Source: Inquilinus sp. Marseille-Q2685
GTDB lineage: Bacteria; Pseudomonadota; Alphaproteobacteria; DSM-16000; Inquilinaceae
DNA: 64,000 nucleotides
Assembly: GCF_916619195.1 (NCBI RefSeq)
Contig: NZ_CAKAKL010000005.1
Location: 310,001-374,000 of the forward strand
Reading direction: 5' to 3'
The notes under the pieces are model-generated. The model was not told the DNA's origin. It ran no database searches and saw nothing but the letters and a program-made list of their open reading frames with translations. The position numbers and the translations under genes are program-made. Positions 1 to 10,994 of this stretch are shown here, piece after piece (the first letter of the stretch is position 1; the number at the start of each line of letters is the position of its first letter).

Positions 1-2622
<2,622 letters not shown>

Positions 2623-2721
2623 GCTGCCGATGGCATGACGGTCCCGCGGTTGGGACCAGTTCCGGTCGCCCGCGCCTCCCCCTAAGCTCTCCGGCACCAG
2701 ACACCAGGGAGGGAGGCCGGA

Positions 2722-4077
2722 TTGGACGATGCGGGCAGGGTGATCGACAGCCCGATGCGGGCGGAGCTGGAGCGCTACGAGGCCTCCCACCCCGCTTCGA
2801 AGCGCCTGGCGGAGCGGGCGGGGGCGGTCTTCCCCGGCGGCGTACCGCTGCACTGGATGCGCGACTGGGCCACGCCCTTCCCGTTGTTCATGGCCGAGGC
2901 CCGGGGCGCCGAGCTGGTCGACGCCGACGGCCATCGCTACGCCGATTTCTGCCTGGGCGACACCGGGTCGATGTTCGGCCATTCGCCGGAACCGGTGGCG
3001 CGCGCCGTGGCGGACCAGGTCGCCCGCGGCGTCACCGCCATGCTGCCGACCGAAGACGGCGTGGCGGCGGCCGAGGCGCTGGCCCGCCGCTTCGGCCTGC
3101 CCTACTGGCAGGTGACGACGACCGCGACCGACGCCAACCGCTTCGTGCTGCGCTGGGCCCGCGCCATCACCGGCCGGCCGAAGATCCTGGTGTTCAACGG
3201 CTGCTATCACGGCACGGTGGACGACACCTTCGTCCGGCTGGACGATGGCCGGCCGGCGCACCGGCCCGGCCTGCTGGGCCAGGCGGCCGACCTGACCGCG
3301 ACGACCAAGGTGGTCGAGTTCAACGACGTGGCGGGGCTGGAGGCGGCGCTGGCACCCGGCGACGTCGCCTGCGTCATCACCGAGCCGGCGTTGACCAATA
3401 TCGGCATGGTGCTGCCCGAGCCCGGCTTCCACGCGGCCTTGCGCGGCCTGACACGCCGGCATGGCACGCTGCTGGTGATCGACGAGACGCACACGATCTC
3501 GACCGGCCCGGGCGGCTGGACCCGGGAATACGGGCTGGAGCCGGATGTCCTCACCCTCGGCAAGCCGATCGCCGGCGGCATCCCCTGCGGCGTCTACGGC
3601 TTCACCGCCGAGGTCGAGGCGCGGATGCGCCGGGTCAAGGCGGGCGTGCCGCACGGCCACAGCGGCATGGGCACGACGCTGTCGGCCAACGCCCTGGCCA
3701 TGCGCGCCCTCAGGGCCATGCTGGAGGAGGTGATGACCGAGGCCGCCTATGCCGGCATGGTCGACCGCGCCCGGCGCTTGGCCGCGGGGATCGAGGCCGC
3801 GGTGGCGCGGCACGGCCTGGCCTGGCACGTCACCCAGATCGGCGCCCGGGTCGAGTTCCACTTCACGCCGACGCCCTACCGCACCGGCGGCGAAGCCGCT
3901 TCGGCGATGCGGCCGGATCTGGAGCAATTCGTGAACCTGTTCCTGATCAACCGCGGCATCCTGATCGCGCCGTTCCACAACATGATGCTGGCCAGCCCGG
4001 CCACGACGGAGGACCAGATCGCCCGCTTCCACGACGCCTTCGACGCCTGCGCCGCGGCGCTGGCCGGCCACGCCTGA
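2722..4077 (+). CDS. Class III PLP aminotransferase (glutamate-1-semialdehyde-aminomutase-like)
   Basis: Protein of 451 residues with the fold of class III aminotransferases and aminomutases. The catalytic lysine is K281 in LTLGKPIAGGIPCG and the PLP-ring aspartate is in VIDETHT. The N-terminal GAVFPGGVPLHWMRDW segment resembles glutamate-1-semialdehyde aminomutase relatives that act on amino acids, rather than the HemL haem enzyme. The start is a TTG at 2722 with GGGAGG just upstream; no better in-frame ATG covers the conserved N-terminus. It lies 13 bp before a glutamine-synthetase-like gene, so the two probably act in one amine or amino-acid pathway. The substrate cannot be told from the sequence. 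Confidence 0.8.
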   Translation: MDDAGRVIDSPMRAELERYEASHPASKRLAERAGAVFPGGVPLHWMRDWATPFPLFMAEARGAELVDADGHRYADFCLGDTGSMFGHSPEPVARAVADQVARGVTAMLPTEDGVAAAEALARRFGLPYWQVTTTATDANRFVLRWARAITGRPKILVFNGCYHGTVDDTFVRLDDGRPAHRPGLLGQAADLTATTKVVEFNDVAGLEAALAPGDVACVITEPALTNIGMVLPEPGFHAALRGLTRRHGTLLVIDETHTISTGPGGWTREYGLEPDVLTLGKPIAGGIPCGVYGFTAEVEARMRRVKAGVPHGHSGMGTTLSANALAMRALRAMLEEVMTEAAYAGMVDRARRLAAGIEAAVARHGLAWHVTQIGARVEFHFTPTPYRTGGEAASAMRPDLEQFVNLFLINRGILIAPFHNMMLASPATTEDQIARFHDAFDACAAALAGHA

Positions 4078-4090
4078 GGGGGGACCGGAC

Positions 4091-5458
4091 ATGCCCGACG
4101 CGACTTCGAACGCCGCCGCCGATCCGGCAGAGGAATGCCTCGATTTCCTGGCCCGGCACCGCGACATCCGCTTCGTCGACATCCTGCTGACCGATGCCTG
4201 CGGCGTGCAGCGCGGCAAGCGCATCCCGGTGGGGGAGCTGGAGCGGATCTGGCGCAACGGCCGCTACATGCCCGGCTCGATCATCAGCCTCGACATCACC
4301 GGGGCGGATGTGGAGGAGACCGGGCTGGTGTGGGAGGACGGCGACGCCGACCGCACCGCCCGGCCCGTGCCCGGCACGCTGGTGCCGGTGCCGTGGAAGG
4401 CCGAGCCTTCGGCCCAGCTCCTGCTGACGCTGTTCGAGCTGGACGGCACGCCGTCCGCCTACGACCCGCGCCAGGTGCTGTCCCGGGTGGTGTCGCGCCT
4501 GGCGGCCGACGGCCTGCATCCCGTGGTGGCGGTGGAGCTGGAGTTCTACGTCTTCGACGCAGCCTGGCGCGAGAGCGGACGCCCGGTGCCGCCGCGCGGC
4601 GCCAGCACCGGCAAGCAGGCCTACGGCATGGCCGATCTCGACGAGCTCGGCGACTTCCTGGCCGATCTCTACGCCTGCTGCGAGATCCAGGGCCTGCCGG
4701 CCGACACGGCGATCAGCGAATATGCGCCGGGCCAGGTCGAGATCAACCTGAAGCACCGGACGGACGCGCTGCGCGCCGCCGACGACGCCATCATGTACAA
4801 GCGGCTGGTCCGCGCCGTGGCCAAGCGGCATGGGATGGAGGCCACCTTCATGGCCAAGCCCTATGCCGGGGAGACCGGCAGCGGCACCCATCTGCACATC
4901 AGCCTGGCCGACGGCGACGGCGGCAACCGCTTCGCGGCCGAGGGCGGGGACGACCTCTTGCGTCATGCCATCGGCGGCATGGGGGCGACGATCCGCGACG
5001 GCATGCTGGTCTTCGCCCCGAACGCCAACTCCTACCGCCGGTTCCAGACCCTCAGCTACGCGCCGCTGGCGCCGACCTGGGGCGTCAACAATCGCACCGT
5101 GGCGCTGCGCGTGCCGATCGGCCCGCCGGCAGCCAAGCATGTCGAGCACCGGGTGGCGGGCGCCGACGCCAACCCCTATCTGGCGCTGGCGGCGGCGCTG
5201 GCCGGGATGCATCGCGGCATTCTCGACAGGCGCGACCCCGGCCCGCCGGTGACCGGCAACGGCTACGGCACCCCGGCTTCGGACATCCCGCCGAACTGGC
5301 TGGATTCGATCCGCGACTTCCGGCAGTCGGCCCTGATGCGCGACTATCTCGGCGACGCCTTCGTCGACGCCTTCGCCAAGATCAAGCTGGCCGAATACCG
5401 GCGCTTTCATAGCCAGGTGCCGCCGCTGGACTTCGACTGGTACGCCCGGGTGGTGTGA
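4091..5458 (+). CDS. Glutamine synthetase family protein (gamma-glutamyl ligase type)
   Basis: Protein of 455 residues with the glutamine synthetase catalytic fold: GSGTHLHISL and FAPNANSYRRF carry metal, ATP and glutamate contacts, and NPYLALAAALAGM lies near the C-terminus. The N-terminal beta-grasp part (FVDILLTDACGVQRGKRIPV) is of the kind seen in PuuA-type gamma-glutamyl-amine ligases rather than housekeeping GlnA. It presumably ligates glutamate to an amine or to ammonia at the cost of ATP. It is the last gene of the run that begins with aspT. Which amine is used is unknown. Confidence 0.82.
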   Translation: MPDATSNAAADPAEECLDFLARHRDIRFVDILLTDACGVQRGKRIPVGELERIWRNGRYMPGSIISLDITGADVEETGLVWEDGDADRTARPVPGTLVPVPWKAEPSAQLLLTLFELDGTPSAYDPRQVLSRVVSRLAADGLHPVVAVELEFYVFDAAWRESGRPVPPRGASTGKQAYGMADLDELGDFLADLYACCEIQGLPADTAISEYAPGQVEINLKHRTDALRAADDAIMYKRLVRAVAKRHGMEATFMAKPYAGETGSGTHLHISLADGDGGNRFAAEGGDDLLRHAIGGMGATIRDGMLVFAPNANSYRRFQTLSYAPLAPTWGVNNRTVALRVPIGPPAAKHVEHRVAGADANPYLALAAALAGMHRGILDRRDPGPPVTGNGYGTPASDIPPNWLDSIRDFRQSALMRDYLGDAFVDAFAKIKLAEYRRFHSQVPPLDFDWYARVV

Positions 5459-5487
5459 GGGGCGGAGCAAGTCCCGCCTTCCTTCTC

Positions 5488-5578
5488 TGTCATCCTCGGG
5501 CTTGACCCGAGGATCCAGGGGCTTTCAAGAGCGGCTCTCGGTGGCCCCTGGATTGCCGGGTCAAGCCCGGCAATGACA
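5488..5578. repeat. Interspersed palindromic element, family A, copy 1
   Basis: Imperfect inverted repeat of about 90 bp between two convergent genes. Each arm is itself a short palindrome built on a CGGGCTTGACCCG core flanked by TGTCAT outside and ATCCAGG inside. The same architecture recurs at 8672-8766 and 14263-14340. As RNA it would fold into a long hairpin on either strand, so here it may also act as a bidirectional terminator. Confidence 0.75.
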
Positions 5579-5604
5579 GAAAGGATACAGGGCGGAGCGG
5601 GCCG

Positions 5605-7413
5605 CTACCACCCGCAGCTCTGGCCCTTGTTCTGTTCGGTCAGCCAGTCGTTCAGCGGCTGGAAATACTCGGCCACGGCGCTGGCGTCGGTGCGGCGCTC
5701 GCCGGTGAAGGCCTCCAGCGCCTCCGGCCAGGGCTTGGACTGGCCCATCTCCAGCATCGCGTTGAAGCGCTCGCCGACCTCCTTGTTCCCGTAGACCGAG
5801 CAGCGGTGCAGCGGCCCGGTCCAGCCGGCCTGCTGGCAGGCGGCGCGGTGGAACTGGAACTGGTAGATATGGGCCAGGAAGTACCGGGTGTAGGGCGTGT
5901 TGCCGGGGATGTGGTACTTGGCGCCGGGGTCGAAGGCGTCGGCCGGGCGCGGCCCCGGCGGCACCAGCCCCTGGTACTTCAGCCGCAGCGCCCACCAGGC
6001 GTCGTTGTAGGTCTCCGGCGTCGCCTTCCCTGCGAACACCTCCCACCGCCAGCGGTCGACCAGCAGGCCGAAGGGCAGGAAGGCGATCTTGTCGAGCGCC
6101 ATCTTCAAGAGGAACGGGATGTCGCCCTCGGCGCCCGGCACCTTGTCCAGGAGGCCGATCTGGTTCAGGTAGGTCGGGGTCAGCGCCGACAGCCCGATGA
6201 AGTCGCCGATCGCCTCGTGGAACCCGTCATTGGCCCCGTTCTTGAAGATGTAGGGCTGGTCCTTGTAGGCGCGCTGATAGTAGTTGTGCCCGAGCTCGTG
6301 GTGGACGGTGTAGAAGTCCTCGCCGTTCACCTTGGTGCACATCTTGATGCGGATGTCGTCGCGGTCGTCCAGGTCCCAGGCCGAGGCGTGGCAGACGACG
6401 TCGCGCCCCTCCGGCCGCACGATCTGCGACCGCTTCCAGAAGGTGTCGGGCAGCGGCGCCAGGCCCAGCGAGGTGTAGAAGGCCTCGCCGGTCTTGACCA
6501 TCCTGGTCGGGTCGTAGCCGGCGTCGACCAGCAGCTTGTCCAGGCTGTAGCCCTCGGTCTCGTCCTTCGGTGCCACCAGATCGTAGATGTTGCCCCAGGA
6601 CTGGGCCCACATATTGCCCAGCAGGTCGGCGCGGATCGGGCCGGTCTTCGGCTGCACCGCGTCGCCGTACCGGGCGTTCAGCCGGCCGCGGACATAGCAG
6701 TGCAGGTTCCTGTAGAAGGGCTCGACCTGGCCCCACAGCCGGTCGGTCTCAGCCGCGAACTCGTCCGCCGGCATGTCGTAGCCGGACCGCCACAGCGCGC
6801 CGGTGTCGGCATAGCCCAGCGTCTTCGACCCCTCATTCGCCAGCTCCACCAGCCGGGCATAGTCCGGCCGCATCACCGGCGAGATCGAATGCCAGCCCTC
6901 CCACACCGCCCTGGTCTCGGCCGGGTCGCGCGAGGCGGCCAGGATGTCCTCGGCGTCGCTCAGGGTCAGGGTCTTGCCCTGGACCTGGAACTCGCCGGTG
7001 GAATAGGTGGAGTCGAGCTTGGTGCTCAGCGTCGCCAGCTCGCGGGCCGCGCCCGGCCGGTCCGGCGCCGGCAGCACCAGGTTGCGCTTCAGGATGTCGA
7101 GCTTGCGCCGCGTCACCGGGTCGAGCGCGACGCCGTCGAAGCGCGAGGCCTCCTTGGCATAGACGGTGGTCTTCTCGGTCCACTCGCCATTGGCCTTGGC
7201 CTCCAGCCACTGGGTATCGTCGGTGATGAAGGTGGCGCGCACCCAGGACGCCTTGTTGAGGTATTCGCTGGTGGCGGCCAGGTCGGCCTCGGCCTTGTCG
7301 ACGAAGGCGCGGGCCTCCTCCGGGGTCGGCGCCGCGGCCTGGGTCGGGGCGGCGATGCCCCACAGCAGGGCGGCCGCGGCGGCGCCGGCGGCCAGCAGGC
7401 GGGATCTCATCAT
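5605..7413 (-). CDS. Exported M2-family metallopeptidase (peptidyl-dipeptidase A-like)
   Basis: Bacterial homologue of angiotensin-converting enzyme that removes dipeptides from peptide C-termini in the periplasm. The zinc motif HELGH is at residues 372-376, followed by NYYQRAY, and the third ligand region is FHEAIGDFIGLSA. The N-terminus is a signal peptide (MMRSRLLAAGAAAAALLWGIAAPTQA broken over this range, cleavage after the second alanine run). I chose the ATG at 7413 because AGGGGGA lies just upstream; an in-frame ATG at 7431 would add six residues. It is flanked by palindromic repeats and stands alone. The length (602 residues) is normal for the family. Confidence 0.9.
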   Translation of the reverse strand: MMRSRLLAAGAAAAALLWGIAAPTQAAAPTPEEARAFVDKAEADLAATSEYLNKASWVRATFITDDTQWLEAKANGEWTEKTTVYAKEASRFDGVALDPVTRRKLDILKRNLVLPAPDRPGAARELATLSTKLDSTYSTGEFQVQGKTLTLSDAEDILAASRDPAETRAVWEGWHSISPVMRPDYARLVELANEGSKTLGYADTGALWRSGYDMPADEFAAETDRLWGQVEPFYRNLHCYVRGRLNARYGDAVQPKTGPIRADLLGNMWAQSWGNIYDLVAPKDETEGYSLDKLLVDAGYDPTRMVKTGEAFYTSLGLAPLPDTFWKRSQIVRPEGRDVVCHASAWDLDDRDDIRIKMCTKVNGEDFYTVHHELGHNYYQRAYKDQPYIFKNGANDGFHEAIGDFIGLSALTPTYLNQIGLLDKVPGAEGDIPFLLKMALDKIAFLPFGLLVDRWRWEVFAGKATPETYNDAWWALRLKYQGLVPPGPRPADAFDPGAKYHIPGNTPYTRYFLAHIYQFQFHRAACQQAGWTGPLHRCSVYGNKEVGERFNAMLEMGQSKPWPEALEAFTGERRTDASAVAEYFQPLNDWLTEQNKGQSCGW

Positions 7414-7550
7414 TGGGGTCCCCCTATGCATTGAATTTTATGAGAAATCTCCGGCGTTCTCCCATCGCCGGACCGATTGTGCCCATGGAAGGCGGGCGGG
7501 AATCGCCTGTCAATCATGTCGTGGATGCCGCCCCCTCCGGCCCCACTCCA

Positions 7551-7597
7551 TCATGGCGAGGAGCGCAGCGCCACGCCCCTTCGGGGCTCGCCATGAC
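7551..7597. repeat. Interspersed palindromic element, family B, copy 1
   Basis: A stretch of about 47 bp beginning TCATGGCGAGGAGCG and ending GGGGCTCGCCATGACGG. Its ends are complementary, and the inner GCCACGCCCCTTCGGGGC also folds. About 27 bases match, in inverted orientation, the start of the element at 35010-35075. It lies between the peptidase start and the beta-lactamase-fold gene end. Confidence 0.6.
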
Positions 7598-7620
7598 GGA
7601 TTTACGACTTGAGTCCCGGC

Positions 7621-8634
7621 CTAAAACGGCCAGCCCGCCGACACCGTGTTCGACACCCCGCGCCGCAACGCCTGGATGCCGGTCTCGACATGACGCGACG
7701 GGTGCACCCGGTTGGTCAGCAGCGTCCAGGCGTGGCCGCGTTCCAGGTCGATCCACAGCGCCGTGCCGGTGAAGCCGGTGTGGCCGATCGTGTCGGGCGA
7801 GCACAGCGACCCGCCGGACCAGCCCTCGTGCCGCACCTGCCAGCCCAGCCCGTGCGGGTGGCCCTCGGCGCGCAGCATCTCGGCGACCGTGGCCGGTCGC
7901 AGCACGGTGCCGGCCAGGAAGGCCTGGGCGAAGTCCAGCACCGCGGCGGCGCTGCCGAACAGCCCGGCATGGCCGGCCAGGCCGCCGAGGGCGTAGGCGT
8001 TCTCGTCATGCACCTCGCCGCGCATCACCCGGCCGCGCCAGGTGCAGCGCTCGGTGGCCGCGGCACGGGCCGGGCCGGGGTTGACGGCGAAGTCGCCGGG
8101 CGGCAGCAGGTCGCGCAACGGGCGTTCGCGCAGCCGCTCGACCAGGATGCCCAGCAGCACGTAGTTGACGTCGGAATAGGTGTCGGCGCCGGCCACCCAG
8201 TCCTTCTGCAGCACCAGCGCCTTCAGCGTCTCCGGGTCGCTGCCCCAGGTGTACAGCGGCTCCACCGACGGCAGGCCGGAGCGGTGCGACAGCAGCTGCC
8301 GCACCGTGACCTGCCGCACCCAGTGCTCCGGCTGGTACTGGCGCAGGTCCGGCAGGTGCAGCGCCAGCGGGTCGGACAGGTCGATCCGCCCCTGCTCGAC
8401 CAGCCACAGCACCTCGGTCGTCGTGAGGATCACCTTGGTCAGGCTGGCCAGGTCGAACAGCGTGTCCTCGGCCAGGGCCGCGCGCTCCGGCACCAGCGCG
8501 GCGTGCCCGCCGGAGCGGATGGCGCGGCCGCCGTCGCGGGTCACCAGCCCCAGCACGGCGCCGGGGATGCGGCCGGCATCGATCGCTTCATCGACCAGGG
8601 CGAAGGCGGCGTCGGCCGCGGCGGCAAGGGTCAT
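7621..8634 (-). CDS. Beta-lactamase-fold serine hydrolase
   Basis: Protein of 337 residues in the class C beta-lactamase / penicillin-binding-protein-like superfamily. The nucleophile motif S64-L-T-K67 (DLASLTKVIL), the second motif Y153-S-D, and IGHTGFTGT (taking the place of KTG) are all present. No clear signal peptide is seen, so it is probably cytoplasmic. It lies 154 bp downstream of anmK on the same strand. Relatives linked to muropeptide recycling genes (for example YbbE/AmiE in Bacillus subtilis) cleave peptide from N-acetylmuramic acid derivatives, and a similar role is inferred here. An esterase role cannot be excluded. Confidence 0.8.
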   Translation of the reverse strand: MTLAAAADAAFALVDEAIDAGRIPGAVLGLVTRDGGRAIRSGGHAALVPERAALAEDTLFDLASLTKVILTTTEVLWLVEQGRIDLSDPLALHLPDLRQYQPEHWVRQVTVRQLLSHRSGLPSVEPLYTWGSDPETLKALVLQKDWVAGADTYSDVNYVLLGILVERLRERPLRDLLPPGDFAVNPGPARAAATERCTWRGRVMRGEVHDENAYALGGLAGHAGLFGSAAAVLDFAQAFLAGTVLRPATVAEMLRAEGHPHGLGWQVRHEGWSGGSLCSPDTIGHTGFTGTALWIDLERGHAWTLLTNRVHPSRHVETGIQALRRGVSNTVSAGWPF

Positions 8635-8671
8635 TCGGCGGAGTCCGGAAGGAGGTCGTGCAACACTCTAC

Positions 8672-8766
8672 TGTCATGCCCGGGCTTGACCCGGGCATCC
8701 AGGGGCATTTTGGCCAGGCCTGTCCGTAATGGCCCCTGGATCGCCGGGTCAAGCCCGGCGATGACA
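8672..8766. repeat. Interspersed palindromic element, family A, copy 2
   Basis: Inverted repeat of about 95 bp with arms TGTCATGCCCGGGCTTGACC and the complementary GCCGGGTCAAGCCCGG...ATGACA. It sits between anmK and the downstream hydrolase gene, both on the minus strand. It has the same architecture as 5488-5578 and 14263-14340, but the core bases of the two halves differ in a compensated way. Confidence 0.75.
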
Positions 8767-8788
8767 ACAAGAAGAGGGCCGGACCTGG

Positions 8789-9889
8789 TCACGCCGCCCG
8801 CGTCAGCGGCCGGTGCAGCACGCCGCCGGTCATCGGGCGGGGCACGCCGGTGGTGGTCGGCAGGCTGAGCGGCAGCCCGTCCAGCGAGCGCACGGCCAGG
8901 AAGGCGAAGGCCTGGGCCTCCAGCGCGTCGCCGTCCCAGCCCACCGCCTCGACCGGGTCGACCGGCACGCCCAGCGCCCGGCGCAGCCCGTCCATCAGGG
9001 TGCGGTTGTGCCGGCCGCCGCCGGTCACCAGCCAGCGCCCGGGCGCCGCGGCGAAGTGCTGGCGCGACGCGGCGACCGAGGCGATGGTGAAGGCCGCCAG
9101 CGTGGCGGCGCCGTCGGCCAGCGACAGACCGTCCACCGCCGCCAGCGGGAAATCGTTGCGGTCCAGCGATTTCGGCGGCGGCGCGTCGAAATAGGGGTTG
9201 GCCATCAGCGCCGCCAGCCGGTCTTCGGCGATGCGGCCGCTGGCGGCGATCCGCCCGTCCTCGTCATAGCGGGCGCCGGTGTGGCGCTGCACCCAGTCGT
9301 CGATCATGGCGCTGGCCGGGCCGGTGTCGAAGGCGGTGATGGTCCCCTCTTCGATGACGGTGACGTTGCCGACGCCGCCCAGGTTCAGCACGGCCAGCGG
9401 CCGCGGCAGGTCCTTTGCCAGGGCGGCGTGGTACAGCGGCGCGAAGGGGGCGCCCTGGCCGCCGGCGGCGACGTCGGCGGAGCGGAAGTCGTTGACGCAG
9501 GGGATGCCCAGCGCCGCGGCCAGCCGGGCGCCGTCGCCCAGCTGCCGGGTGAAGCGCCGCTCCGGCCGGTGCAGCACGGTCTGGCCGTGCATGCCGACGA
9601 CGTCGATGGCCTCCGGCGTCAGACCGGTCTCGTCCAGCAGGCGGCGGACGGCGGCGGTGTTCAGGTCGGTGACGGCGGCGGAGAGATCGTCCAGCGCCTC
9701 GTGCTCGGCCCGCGCCGGGTCTCGCGCCACCGCCAGCAGGGCGTCGCGCACCGCGTCGGTGTAGGGGGTGGTCGAAGCGGCGCCGCAGGCGAACACGGTC
9801 TCGCCGTCGGTCTCGATCACCGCGACGTCGACCCCGTCCATCGAGGTGCCGCTCATCAGTCCGATGGCGGTGCGCCGGGCTGCGGCCAT
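8789..9889 (-). CDS. anmK: Anhydro-N-acetylmuramic acid kinase
   Basis: Cytoplasmic kinase of peptidoglycan recycling that phosphorylates and opens 1,6-anhydro-MurNAc to MurNAc-6-phosphate. The ATP-binding signature GLMSGTSMDG starts at residue 10. VVGMHGQTVLH and WLVTGGGRHNRTLMDGL are family-defining blocks. The length (366 residues) is normal. The gene is divergent from the orphan at 10036 and is followed by a beta-lactamase-fold hydrolase, so the pair forms a small wall-recycling unit. No murQ or nagZ lies in the window. Confidence 0.96.
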   Translation of the reverse strand: MAAARRTAIGLMSGTSMDGVDVAVIETDGETVFACGAASTTPYTDAVRDALLAVARDPARAEHEALDDLSAAVTDLNTAAVRRLLDETGLTPEAIDVVGMHGQTVLHRPERRFTRQLGDGARLAAALGIPCVNDFRSADVAAGGQGAPFAPLYHAALAKDLPRPLAVLNLGGVGNVTVIEEGTITAFDTGPASAMIDDWVQRHTGARYDEDGRIAASGRIAEDRLAALMANPYFDAPPPKSLDRNDFPLAAVDGLSLADGAATLAAFTIASVAASRQHFAAAPGRWLVTGGGRHNRTLMDGLRRALGVPVDPVEAVGWDGDALEAQAFAFLAVRSLDGLPLSLPTTTGVPRPMTGGVLHRPLTRAA

Positions 9890-9978
9890 GGGGGATCTCC
9901 TCGCGTCTTCGCCGTCGAATCGGCACCGGGATTATGGCGAAGACGCCGGCCCGCGTGGAAGCCGTTCCCGCCCCATTC

Positions 9979-10007
9979 TTGCCAGACTGTGACACTTTCA
10001 TTACAAA
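9979..10007 (+). promoter_or_regulatory. Candidate sigma-70 promoter of the ParB-motif orphan
   Basis: TTGCCA at 9979-9984, a 17-base spacer and TACAAA at 10002-10007. Transcription would begin near 10014, upstream of the chosen ATG at 10036 but downstream of the earlier in-frame ATG at 9934, which argues against the longer form. Confidence 0.4.
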
Positions 10008-10035
10008 CACAGTCTTGCGATCGGGGAGAGAAGCA

Positions 10036-10980
10036 ATGCTGACCTATCAGCGCGCCGACGCCGCCATCATCCCTCTCTTTCAGCAAATCTCTGAGACTCA
10101 AGAAAAAGCGGGTCCACAAACAATTCTGGAGTCTCGTTTGAGATTCCCTGGAAGGATGCTGAGGGACCTGAAAAAATTACCGGAGCTTCCGGAGAGATCC
10201 TTGGTCTCTCCTCGCGACGCGCGGATTTTCTACGGGTCCGCCCTGCTGCGCTGGGTGCCGATGCGGCTGGTGACCCGGACGCTGGCCACCCAGGTCCATG
10301 CCCGGGGCCGCCCGGTCTGGCTGCGGGACCGCTTCATCGACGCCGGCGACTGGTCGGAGATCTCGAAGCCGGTGGCGGACAGCTTTCACCACCAGTGGTT
10401 CCACGATCTGGTGTGGGGCGGCACCCTGACCGAGACGCCCAGCTACCGCAGGATGCTGCGCCTGATGGAGGCGGGCCGCCCGATGCAGGTCGGCCCGCTG
10501 GTGCTCGACAGCGTCGAGGCGATCGAATCCTACCGCCGCTACTGCGAATCGCTGCTCGACAGCATCCGGACCCATGGCGTGACGCCGCGGCAACTGACCC
10601 CGGATTTCGCCCCGGCCCGCGGGCGTGATCCCCGCAGCGAACGCACCGAAGGCGACATCATCGTCGCGGCCGGCCCGGACGGCACGTTCTACCGAATGCT
10701 GGCGGGCCGCCACCGGATCTGCGCCGCGCAGGCGCTCGGCCTCGATCGCGTTCCGGTCCACATCCGCCTGGTGCACGCGACCTGGCTCTGGGCCCTGGCC
10801 GATCGCCCCGGCGTGCTGCCGCACAAGGCCTTCGCCCGCTGGCTCGACACGTTCGAACCGGTCCAGGCCTCGACCCTCGGGAAGATCAAGGGGCGGCTCG
10901 CCGCCTGGGCGCTGTGCGTCCCGGGCCTGGCCGAGGCCTGGCTGGGCCTGTCGGAAGGGCTGGCGGTCGCGGTCGTCTGA
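10036..10980 (+). CDS. Orphan protein with a ParB-like GRHR motif
   Basis: Protein of 314 residues that I do not recognise as a named family. Near residues 225-245, YRMLAGRHRICAAQALGLDR followed by VPV closely resembles the GxHR-xxAAxxLG-xxxVPV box of the ParB/Srx nucleotide-binding fold; the rest of ParB (HTH, dimer domain) is absent. The C-terminal 60 residues are rich in alanine and tryptophan. The start was set at 10036 because GGGGAGAG precedes it and a plausible promoter lies between it and the upstream in-frame ATG (9934). Its first 40 codons are noticeably less GC-rich than its neighbours. It converges on the next gene with a 14-bp gap. Confidence 0.65.
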   Translation: MLTYQRADAAIIPLFQQISETQEKAGPQTILESRLRFPGRMLRDLKKLPELPERSLVSPRDARIFYGSALLRWVPMRLVTRTLATQVHARGRPVWLRDRFIDAGDWSEISKPVADSFHHQWFHDLVWGGTLTETPSYRRMLRLMEAGRPMQVGPLVLDSVEAIESYRRYCESLLDSIRTHGVTPRQLTPDFAPARGRDPRSERTEGDIIVAAGPDGTFYRMLAGRHRICAAQALGLDRVPVHIRLVHATWLWALADRPGVLPHKAFARWLDTFEPVQASTLGKIKGRLAAWALCVPGLAEAWLGLSEGLAVAVV

Positions 10981-10994
10981 ACCGGCGGGGGGCC

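Noticed and set aside
9934-10035. Longer form of the ParB-motif orphan starting at 9934
   Set aside because: No ribosome site, and a likely promoter (9979-10007) lies inside the extension; the ATG at 10036 has a good ribosome site.
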